Shown: positions 45,693 to 50,302 of the stretch, piece by piece | How the letters are laid out: every line of letters starts with the position of its first letter | How positions within the stretch are numbered: position 1 is the first letter of the stretch | IMG/VR virus record: IMGVR_UViG_3300032235_000153 | Location: 1-50,302 of that record | Length of the DNA: 50,302 nucleotides | DNA from: a virus | Reading direction: 5' to 3' (one strand) | The notes under the pieces: model-generated | Told to the model about the DNA's origin: nothing | The model's input: only the letters and a program-made list of their open reading frames with translations | The model's database searches: none | Position numbers and translations under genes: made by a program

Positions 45693-45765
45693 TATCCCCA
45701 GTCAGACTCGAACTGACACTGAATTGATTTTAAGTCAACTTCCTCTGCCATTGGGATATGGGGAC
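45693..45765 (-). tRNA. tRNA-Leu (TAA), unusual short variable loop
   Basis: On the minus strand: acceptor GTCCCCA/TGGGGAT, D-stem TCC/GGA, anticodon stem GTTGA/TCAAT with loop CTTAAAA, T-arm GTCAG/CTGAC with loop TTCGAGT. The anticodon TAA reads UUA Leu, but the variable region is only about five bases, unlike class II tRNA-Leu. Confidence 0.8.
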
Positions 45766-45766
45766 G

Positions 45767-45840
45767 TGGGGCGTGTGGGTCTTGATCCCACGATCTTCTC
45801 GTTATGAGCGAGTTGCCTTTACCAGCTTGGCCAACGCCCC
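45767..45840 (-). tRNA. tRNA-Met (CAT)
   Basis: Minus strand: acceptor GGGGCGT/ACGCCCC, D-arm GCC/GGC, anticodon stem ACTCG/CGAGA with loop CTCATAA (outer pair mismatched), T-arm GTGGG/CCCAC. A full first pair argues against an initiator. It could also be a tRNA-Ile with modified C34. CCA is not encoded. Confidence 0.88.
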
Positions 45841-45847
45841 TGGACTG

Positions 45848-46561
45848 CTACTCGTAAAGAGCAGCAATCGTTTGTGGGAATGCATCCTTAGTTAAAGAAA
45901 GAACAGCATCTGCATACTTCTGAATCTCATACTGTGCATCATGTTCTAGTCTCTGGTCTAAGAATGTAAGAACTCCCTGCAGAGATACCGTCCATCGCCA
46001 ACGTACATACATGCCGTAAGCAGGTAGGAATAGCCTTGCAATCTCTGGAGCAATACCATCCTCTAGTGCCTGATGATAGTTATCTAAACCAAGCACAACA
46101 GCCTCGCAGAGCCTGCTAAAGTGCTTCTCACCAATCTTCTCATCTACTGGCTCTCCAGAACCCTGCTTACTATTTGCAGGCTTAGAACGCCACTCATTAG
46201 GCAATGGAATGTAAAACTTCTCTTCCTCAGTAATATACCTACGAGATGACTCATTCCAACCATTCTGATCATCAATGTGGCTTGATGCTACTGCATACTT
46301 CCACCACTGTCGTGCCACAAAAAGTGGGGCATAGACTTCAAAGGTAAGAGCAGCATGTCTAAAAGGACTAGTGTGCTTCTCCCTTAATAGGAAGTTAATT
46401 AGTTTACCATCCTTCTCAGTAAACTCACTAGACTCCTTGTCATAGGAAACTCTTGCAGCATTCACTACTGATAGATCGTCTCCAAGAGTGTCAACTAGTC
46501 TTACGTAGCCTTCGTCTAAAACATTCACAGGCTCTGGAAAAGTTTTAATTATTGTTGTCAT
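45848..46561 (-). CDS. thyX: Flavin-dependent thymidylate synthase ThyX
   Basis: About 237 residues from ATG 46561, with GGGAAT upstream (ATG 46576 is an alternative). It converts dUMP to dTMP using FAD and methylene-THF. The ThyX region is present as ARQWWKYAVASSHID with downstream NESSRRY, a variant of RHRxxSxNExSxRY in which the first His is replaced by Gln. HTSPFRHAALTFEV and PAYGMYVRWRWTVSL also match the family. The tRNA genes follow within a few bases. Confidence 0.93.
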   Translation of the reverse strand: MTTIIKTFPEPVNVLDEGYVRLVDTLGDDLSVVNAARVSYDKESSEFTEKDGKLINFLLREKHTSPFRHAALTFEVYAPLFVARQWWKYAVASSHIDDQNGWNESSRRYITEEEKFYIPLPNEWRSKPANSKQGSGEPVDEKIGEKHFSRLCEAVVLGLDNYHQALEDGIAPEIARLFLPAYGMYVRWRWTVSLQGVLTFLDQRLEHDAQYEIQKYADAVLSLTKDAFPQTIAALYE

Positions 46562-46841
46562 TTGGCCAATTCCCATCTAATACCATAAGTGCAATAGCAC
46601 TGTAATTCATCATATCCAAAAAACTATCTCTTAGACTTTCGTGTTCTGGATTTGCTCCAGAGTCAACAAGGTTATTAATTCTAGCGAGCTTATCATGCAT
46701 TCGTACACGCAAGCCATTAATGGGACCACCTGGACTCATAGAAATATTTTTTGGACCATAGTCATTATGCTTACTTAATAGGATAGACCTGGCTTCATCA
46801 TATGTCCACTGAGCAGCATCTTCAAAACTATATGGCTGCAT
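46545..46841 (-). CDS. DUF1599-like protein
   Basis: A 98-residue helical protein: LSKHNDYGPKNIS, RMHDKLARINNLV and SFLDMMNYSAIALMVL are typical of DUF1599-type domains found in phages, associated with nucleotide metabolism. Its gene overlaps thyX, supporting a role in nucleotide pools. GAGGAAAA is the ribosome site. Confidence 0.7.
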   Translation of the reverse strand: MQPYSFEDAAQWTYDEARSILLSKHNDYGPKNISMSPGGPINGLRVRMHDKLARINNLVDSGANPEHESLRDSFLDMMNYSAIALMVLDGNWPNDNNN

Positions 46842-47134
46842 TAGTTTTCCTCAATCACAGCTACAATGTCACGGTAGGCAAGAATAAGGTAGTCTTCCCC
46901 ATCAAACTGTACCTCTGTACCCTGATACTTAGCAAAGGCGACCTTGTCGCCAACATTGAGATCTGGCTTCATGGTAACTCCATTGTCAAGCTTTAGTCCT
47001 GGACCAACAGCTACGACAATAGCCTCGCTTGGCTTCTCTTCATTAAGTGCAGACAGGATAAAGCCAGATGCGGTTGTCTTGTCTTGCTCCTTGATTGGTT
47101 TTACTACTACCTTGTCATTCAACGGTTTGATCAT
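46841..47134 (-). CDS. groES: GroES co-chaperonin
   Basis: A 97-residue protein matching Cpn10: IKPLNDKVVVKPI at the N-terminus, SGFILS (mobile loop region, shortened), VVAVGPG, GDKVAFAKYQGTEV and YLILAYRDIVAVI. It should cap host GroEL during folding of phage proteins. No GroEL gene is in the window. Confidence 0.92.
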   Translation of the reverse strand: MIKPLNDKVVVKPIKEQDKTTASGFILSALNEEKPSEAIVVAVGPGLKLDNGVTMKPDLNVGDKVAFAKYQGTEVQFDGEDYLILAYRDIVAVIEEN

Positions 47135-47357
47135 TATTGATTATCTTTCTTAACTTAAATAGTGCGATATTTAGATGTCCACCAACAGCTAGCTCTTCTA
47201 GCTCTTTTAGGATTCTCTCTTGGGCCTTTTGTTCCCCATACTTCACTGCAGTAGCGACTGCACCAGTTTCACTTGGCTTCATTGGAGACAGGCCTACAGA
47301 ATATTCAAATTGACCCACTTGGTCTCCTAATACATAGTCGATATCTGGAATGCTCAT
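47115..47357 (-). CDS. Small helical protein, unknown
   Basis: An 80-residue protein, first in the groES-thyX operon. Its N-terminus (PDIDYVLGDQVGQFEYSVG) is followed by a long charged helix. There is no ribosome site; the consensus promoter places the mRNA start at the ATG. Confidence 0.6.
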   Translation of the reverse strand: MSIPDIDYVLGDQVGQFEYSVGLSPMKPSETGAVATAVKYGEQKAQERILKELEELAVGGHLNIALFKLRKIINNDQTVE

Positions 47358-47363
47358 TCTAAA

Positions 47364-47392
47364 AGTATATAGCTTTCAGCGGTTATTGTCAA
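47364..47392 (-). promoter_or_regulatory. Consensus promoter of the groES-thyX operon (minus)
   Basis: Minus-strand TTGACA, exactly 17 bases, TATACT, then six bases and ATG 47357. It is one of the clearest leaderless promoters here. Confidence 0.8.
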
Positions 47393-47610
47393 GCAGCCAA
47401 AGCGTTGATCTTGTCTGGCTGAAATCCTGCCCACGAATCAGAATCTGTAATTACAACTGGGGCAGACTTAAATCCCAGGGATAGAACCATCTCAAGAGCT
47501 GAGTCATCCTGAGTTATATCAACCGTATCGTAATCAACTTCTAGTTTGTCAAGCATTCGCTTGGTCATATCGCACTGCACACAGGCAGGCTTTACATAAA
47601 CGGTTGTCAT
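47389..47610 (-). CDS. nrdH: NrdH-redoxin (glutaredoxin-like)
   Basis: A 73-residue protein. The redox motif CVQC lies at residues 10-13 (VYVKPACVQCDMTKRML), followed by VDYDTVDITQD, KSAPVVITD and WAGFQPDKINAL, characteristic of NrdH, the electron donor to NrdE. It is encoded 18 kb from nrdIEF and on the other strand. A ribosome site AAGGAG is present, with promoter at 47638-47666. Confidence 0.9.
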   Translation of the reverse strand: MTTVYVKPACVQCDMTKRMLDKLEVDYDTVDITQDDSALEMVLSLGFKSAPVVITDSDSWAGFQPDKINALAA

Positions 47611-47637
47611 GTTAACTCCTTGTTAAATAATGAATCT

Positions 47638-47666
47638 ATTATACTTCTGGCTTTATACAAAAGCAA
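47638..47666 (-). promoter_or_regulatory. Promoter of nrdH (minus)
   Basis: Minus-strand TTGCTT, 17 bases, TATAAT, giving a leader of about 20 bases that contains AAGGAG. Confidence 0.55.
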
Positions 47667-47692
47667 AAATAAAATATAACGAAATGATAAAG

Positions 47693-47741
47693 GTAATCCA
47701 GCTGGTCCCAAACTCCCCAGTCCACCAACCAGCTGGATTAC
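47693..47741. repeat. Perfect 14-bp inverted repeat with 21-nt loop
   Basis: GTAATCCAGCTGGT (47693-47706) and ACCAGCTGGATTAC (47728-47741), loop C-rich on the plus strand. No T-run follows on either side, so it is not an obvious terminator. It may be an operator, an RNA hairpin or a replication structure. Confidence 0.75.
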
Positions 47742-47885
47742 TAAGATTATTTTACCATAAAGCGTTTGTCCTGTAAATAGGCAAGACATGTTAAATTATC
47801 AGCGGTATGACTGATGTTCGACAAAAGCTCTTCAAAATTAATTCCATACGCAACATATCCACAGATACACTTATATAAAATTGGC

Positions 47886-47914
47886 AACATAGTATATTAT
47901 ACCTATGTTATAAT
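47886..47914 (+). promoter_or_regulatory. Palindromic operator overlapping a -10
   Basis: AACATAG and CTATGTT flank ten AT-rich bases, and the right arm overlaps TATAAT (47909-47914) upstream of the oxygenase gene. The centre also contains TATAAT on the minus strand. A dimeric regulator site is likely. Confidence 0.5.
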
Positions 47915-47923
47915 ATTTTGATA

Positions 47924-48538
47924 ATGAACACAGACAATCGTATTCAAGAAATATCAAACAAAATTTTTGTAGTTAAAGACTTTATTTCAGATGATCAGGC
48001 ACAGCTTCTGATTAATTTTATTGATACCCATCAGGATATTGCATTCGTTGGACAAGAAGGTAGAAGAATGAGCATTCCAATTGGAGTAGTTCCCTTTCAG
48101 GCAACGGCCTGGAACATAGAAAATATTAGTAAGATAAAGCTAAGCAATTTTCCAGAAGAGGTGCAAGAAACTTTTAGTTTTATTGTAGACAAATCTGTAT
48201 CAATAACGCAAGATCTTTATGATGATAAAGACGACATGCATTGTTCAAATGCTATTTTTGCAAAACAACTTCCTAATGGACGGGTAGATAGCCATATTGA
48301 TGCAGAACCAGGTGGCGACGAGCATTTGCACTATAGCACAGTTTTATATCTTAATACTATTTCAGATGGCGATATTAATTTTCCAAATTTAGGGATATCC
48401 TATCATCCAAATAGCAAAGATCTTTTAATTTTTAAATCTAATCATCAAAACTCTGAGCATGAAGTAACATCTATTAGTGAAACTAGATATAGCGTACCAA
48501 TTTTTCTATCTAAAGATAAAAACTGTTACATAAAATAA
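47924..48538 (+). CDS. 2OG-Fe(II) oxygenase-like protein (3)
   Basis: About 204 residues (ATG 47924; in-frame TTG at 47918). SHIDAEPGGDEHLHYSTVLYL carries the HxD pair, with GDINFPNLGISYHP, then the distal His in SEHEVTS and ETRYSVPIFLS with the Arg. The layout matches oxygenase (1), including the final R-Y-x-x-P-I-F strand. The sequence is more AT-rich than neighbours, which may reflect separate acquisition. It stands alone, divergent from nrdH. Confidence 0.75.
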   Translation: MNTDNRIQEISNKIFVVKDFISDDQAQLLINFIDTHQDIAFVGQEGRRMSIPIGVVPFQATAWNIENISKIKLSNFPEEVQETFSFIVDKSVSITQDLYDDKDDMHCSNAIFAKQLPNGRVDSHIDAEPGGDEHLHYSTVLYLNTISDGDINFPNLGISYHPNSKDLLIFKSNHQNSEHEVTSISETRYSVPIFLSKDKNCYIK

Positions 48539-48559
48539 TAAAATATAAGAGATATATGT

Positions 48560-48565
48560 TATACT
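48560..48565 (+). promoter_or_regulatory. -10 element, leaderless gene
   Basis: TATACT exactly six bases before ATG 48572. Confidence 0.5.
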
Positions 48566-48571
48566 ATTGTA

Positions 48572-48748
48572 ATGATATGTCCACTATGTAACCAGGCAAT
48601 GATGGTTCCAATTATTTATGGCTACCCAACAGAACACTTGGTAGAGCAAGCTCGCCTAGATAAGATTGTTCTTGGTGGAACTATGTTCAAAGAATATACC
48701 CACTTCTGCCACAACTGCCAGACAACTTATCCAGAAGTAGAAGACTAA
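48572..48748 (+). CDS. Small zinc-ribbon protein (paralogue A)
   Basis: A 58-residue protein with CPLC at the N-terminus and CHNC near residue 46-49, a two-knuckle zinc ribbon. The middle IIYGYPTEHLVEQA resembles the protein at 49058 (IVYGYPTQALVELA). No ribosome site. It ends by overlapping the convergent thioredoxin-fold gene by four bases. Confidence 0.65.
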   Translation: MICPLCNQAMMVPIIYGYPTEHLVEQARLDKIVLGGTMFKEYTHFCHNCQTTYPEVED

Positions 48749-49011
48749 AGAATCTTTCTTAGCTCTTCTTTTGATACAATTCCTACTGCCGATCCAACAG
48801 CCTTGCCGTCAGAGAAGCTGATGAAGAATGGTGCAATTGTAGGTGGCTGAGATTTAATCAACATCTTGATGAGATCTGGATCTTCGTCATAGTTCACTCT
48901 AGAATAAGATACACCAGGATTCTCTTTTAAAAATTCTTGAATGACTGGCTCCATAACTACTGAAGCCTGTGAGCTCTTATTACTGAACTCAATAATTTCT
49001 TTTTGTGTCAT
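48745..49011 (-). CDS. Thioredoxin-fold protein lacking the CxxC motif
   Basis: An 88-residue protein from ATG 49011; a longer frame upstream would run through the promoter. EIIEFSNKSSQASVVMEPVI occupies the place of the active-site strand and helix, with no cysteine; VSYSRVNYDEDPDLI and APFFISFSDGKAVGSAVGIVS match the later thioredoxin strands including the cis-Pro region (TIAPF). It is probably a binding rather than redox protein. Confidence 0.65.
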   Translation of the reverse strand: MTQKEIIEFSNKSSQASVVMEPVIQEFLKENPGVSYSRVNYDEDPDLIKMLIKSQPPTIAPFFISFSDGKAVGSAVGIVSKEELRKIL

Positions 49012-49017
49012 ACTTCT

Positions 49018-49023
49018 ATTATA
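49018..49023 (-). promoter_or_regulatory. -10 element, leaderless gene (minus)
   Basis: Minus-strand TATAAT exactly six bases before ATG 49011. Confidence 0.5.
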
Positions 49024-49046
49024 CACAGTCTTATAAAAGAGGTAGT

Positions 49047-49052
49047 TAAAAT
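49047..49052 (+). promoter_or_regulatory. -10-like element before zinc-ribbon gene
   Basis: TAAAAT five bases before GTG 49058; weaker than others. Confidence 0.4.
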
Positions 49053-49057
49053 AGATT

Positions 49058-49252
49058 GTGAATGAAAACTTTTTTTGCAATAAGTGTAAGCAACCAATGT
49101 CACGCATTGTGTATGGCTACCCTACACAGGCACTAGTGGAGCTTGCAGAAGAAAACGGATGGACCTTAGGCGGATGCATGATAAGTCCAATAAAGTTTTA
49201 TTGCAAAAACTGTAAGTCTTCTTGGTCTGAAGACTTAGGTTTTGACTCCTGA
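49058..49252 (+). CDS. Small zinc-ribbon protein (paralogue B)
   Basis: A 64-residue protein with GTG start. CNKC and CKNC knuckles and the shared YGYPT segment make it a paralogue of the protein at 48572. The two flank the thioredoxin-fold gene. Its 3' end overlaps the minus-strand gene at 49198. Confidence 0.65.
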   Translation: MNENFFCNKCKQPMSRIVYGYPTQALVELAEENGWTLGGCMISPIKFYCKNCKSSWSEDLGFDS

Positions 49253-49386
49253 GATCTGATCCATTCTTCAAGAATGCTCATAATCCTGGCACCAGTTATC
49301 TCTACTGCAGTATCGCCATAATCAATAATATAAGTATTCTCTGCGGATAGAAAGTATTTAAACTTTGATGTAGTTGGCTTCTCCAT
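49198..49386 (-). CDS. Small protein, unknown
   Basis: A 62-residue protein. ATG abuts the stop of the preceding basic peptide gene, implying coupling. Sequence begins with KFKYFLSAENTYIIDYG and ends in a charged helix. It overlaps the convergent zinc-ribbon gene by 55 bases. Confidence 0.5.
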   Translation of the reverse strand: MEKPTTSKFKYFLSAENTYIIDYGDTAVEITGARIMSILEEWIRSQESKPKSSDQEDLQFLQ

Positions 49387-49500
49387 TTATGCTGAAACCA
49401 ACCTACGCTTTACTGGGTCAAACATCTTTGGCTTCTTCTTTGAAGCCTTGCCGTTATTACGCTGAGAGTTACGGTCTCCCTTACCCTTCTTAACTGCCAC
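49387..49500 (-). CDS. Small basic peptide gene (37 residues)
   Basis: GTG start with AGGAG five bases upstream. The peptide is very basic (VKKGKGDRNSQRNNGKASKK then MFDPVKRRLVSA), with Lys/Arg about every third residue. It could bind nucleic acid. It lies between two co-directional genes with tight spacing, supporting that it is real. Confidence 0.6.
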   Translation of the reverse strand: MAVKKGKGDRNSQRNNGKASKKKPKMFDPVKRRLVSA

Positions 49501-49502
49501 GA

Positions 49503-49721
49503 TTACTCCTCTTCTCTATAGTCTTCTGCTAGTTTAACCCATTCATTCTTAGTAAAGATAGATGGGGGTTGGGATCTATCCCAAGGTTCTACAACAATCT
49601 CGCTACCATTTTTCCATACAACAAAGTTGTAATCTCCCTCACGAGGCTTACCATCAGCCATACGCTTTTTCCAGAGGGTATGCCACTTGGCATTCTGAAC
49701 ATCAGTGTTAATCTTATTCAT
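49503..49721 (-). CDS. Small protein, unknown
   Basis: A 72-residue basic protein (KWHTLWKKRMADGKPREGD then YNFVVWKNGSEIVVEPWD). It is coupled to the nuclease gene upstream by a four-base overlap. No family recognised. Confidence 0.5.
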   Translation of the reverse strand: MNKINTDVQNAKWHTLWKKRMADGKPREGDYNFVVWKNGSEIVVEPWDRSQPPSIFTKNEWVKLAEDYREEE

Positions 49722-50116
49722 AATTTAATCAAGTACCTAACTGAATCTACGTACCCAGCCTTGATAGCATTCTTTAACATCTTATGAGATGAGCTGCCAT
49801 GCTTTGGTAGTTCTGAAAAGTATATCACGAAATTAACGTCAGGGTATTCTGCTTTAATAAGAGCACCGTTGGCAATAGCCTTCTTGACATTATCTGTACG
49901 TCTGGCACCAGGACGCTTATTGCCCTTTGCCTCGCCACCCTTGGCCTCAATATAGAACTGCCTGCCCACTGTGTCCTTGTATGCAAAGTCAGCCTCAACC
50001 CCTACATCCTTCAACACAACATGTTTATCAATCTTTTTAATGCCAGTACGAGATAGATCTTCCAGGACCATGTCTTCAAATAGGTCACCAGACTTCTTGC
50101 TTTCTGCTTGGAACAT
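49718..50116 (-). CDS. PD-(D/E)XK nuclease-like protein
   Basis: A 132-residue protein. The core is complete: Glu in GDLFEDMVLEDL near residue 14, EADFAYKD near 42, and YIEAKGG near 55-60 (Asp, Glu-x-Lys), followed by strand FVIYFSELPK. It resembles small Hjc/VSR-like endonucleases of unknown specificity. AAAGGAAG is the ribosome site. The promoter is at 50141-50169. Confidence 0.75.
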   Translation of the reverse strand: MFQAESKKSGDLFEDMVLEDLSRTGIKKIDKHVVLKDVGVEADFAYKDTVGRQFYIEAKGGEAKGNKRPGARRTDNVKKAIANGALIKAEYPDVNFVIYFSELPKHGSSSHKMLKNAIKAGYVDSVRYLIKL

Positions 50117-50140
50117 TGCTTCCTTTCAACGAACTACAAT

Positions 50141-50169
50141 ATTATGGCATTAACATTGCTCCCTGTCAA
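50141..50169 (-). promoter_or_regulatory. Promoter of the nuclease operon (minus)
   Basis: Minus-strand TTGACA, 17 bases, CATAAT. It interleaves with the plus-strand promoter at 50150-50178. Confidence 0.7.
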
Positions 50170-50178
50170 GTGTATAAT
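50150..50178 (+). promoter_or_regulatory. Promoter of Cys-rich gene (plus), leaderless
   Basis: TTAACA, 17 bases, TATAAT, then six bases and ATG 50185. Confidence 0.7.
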
Positions 50179-50184
50179 TTTGTT

Positions 50185-50295
50185 ATGGCAAAAGGCGATG
50201 GAAGATTTGGTTGGTGCTTTACAAATGACTGCGGTAGCTGTATAATTGTAACCTCACAAGAGATAAGGTGCAGCTGTACATGTCACAGTTCGTAA
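50185..50295 (+). CDS. Small Cys-rich protein
   Basis: A 36-residue peptide with six cysteines (GWCFTNDCGSC and RCSCTCHS), probably a zinc- or metal-binding knuckle. The sequence up to the stop at 50293-50295 is complete. The leaderless promoter supports expression. I recall similar tiny proteins in actinophages, without function. Confidence 0.6.
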   Translation: MAKGDGRFGWCFTNDCGSCIIVTSQEIRCSCTCHSS

Positions 50296-50302
50296 TAGCT
50301 AA

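Larger units (their letters stand above)
47611..47917. other. Divergent intergenic region between nrdH and oxygenase
   Basis: About 307 bases without a convincing gene. It holds the nrdH promoter, a perfect 14-bp inverted repeat (47693-47741), a single DnaA-box-like ATATCCACA (47855-47863), AT-rich sequence, and a palindromic promoter/operator (47886-47914). A control region or origin is possible. Confidence 0.6.

Noticed and set aside
47607-47789. 60-codon minus-strand frame before nrdH
   Set aside because: It runs through the inverted repeat and the nrdH promoter, has no ribosome site and no family-like sequence.
47855-47863. Replication origin from a DnaA-box-like ATATCCACA
   Set aside because: A single near-match without a cluster of boxes is not enough; kept only as a note in the intergenic region.

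Overview
This window is a large piece of a tailed, double-stranded DNA bacteriophage (or uncultivated viral contig) that most likely infects an actinobacterium. The phage identity rests on a tape-measure protein, large minor tail proteins, both terminase subunits, a collagen-like tail fibre, an M23 lysis peptidase and several holin-like membrane proteins. The actinobacterial host is suggested by a WhiB-type Fe-S regulator, a DUF7455-type protein, very frequent GTG/TTG starts and many apparently leaderless genes. The DNA is visibly AT-rich, so a low-GC host such as a freshwater planktonic actinobacterium fits best. That last step is inference. The first gene is cut by the left edge. No integrase, repressor module, portal or major capsid gene is seen.

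Layout. 1-10958: tail module (tape measure, distal tail and minor tail proteins) in tightly overlapping genes. 10967-22165: replication and recombination module: DNA-binding proteins, DnaB helicase, DnaG primase, ssDNA-binding protein, full-length DnaE polymerase, RecA, Cas4-like nuclease, RuvC and small zinc or HTH proteins. 22205-24792: packaging (small and large terminase). 24814-25728: an exported Ig-like surface protein. 25812-29255: complete class Ib ribonucleotide reductase (NrdI, NrdE, NrdF). 29369-32880: exported proline-rich protein, two holin-like proteins, a small acidic protein and an exported subtilisin-like protein. 32890-33991: candidate structured RNA, seven tRNAs and an HNH endonuclease. 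34021-39599: M23 peptidase, zinc ribbons, kinase/nucleotidyltransferase fusion, DUF2061 membrane protein, nuclease, WhiB, small proteins and a second holin candidate, closed by a strong terminator. 39719-44032: Hsp20, a compact candidate ncRNA, and a second structural block with the collagen-like fibre. 44085-50116: mostly minus strand, with an HNH protein, 2OG-Fe(II) oxygenases, two tRNAs, ThyX, DUF1599-like protein, GroES, NrdH, a thioredoxin-fold protein and a PD-(D/E)XK nuclease, interspersed with short plus-strand genes.

How it works together. The phage carries most of its own replisome and makes dNTPs and dTMP itself (NrdIEF, NrdH, ThyX). It supplies folding helpers (GroES, Hsp20) and tRNAs, and exports at least three proteins with signal peptides that probably act on or at the host envelope.

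Regulation. A repeated architecture is visible: TATAAT-like -10 elements, often with an extended TGn or an exact TTGACA-17 bp -35, lie six bases (sometimes five or eight) before the start codon, implying leaderless mRNAs. The most notable non-coding features are a ~95-nt RNA candidate closed by a perfect 10-bp stem (40170-40264), a promoter nested in a ribosome-site-sequestering inverted repeat (31802-31853), overlapping divergent promoters (50141-50178), and a 14-bp inverted repeat in a divergent intergenic region (47693-47741).
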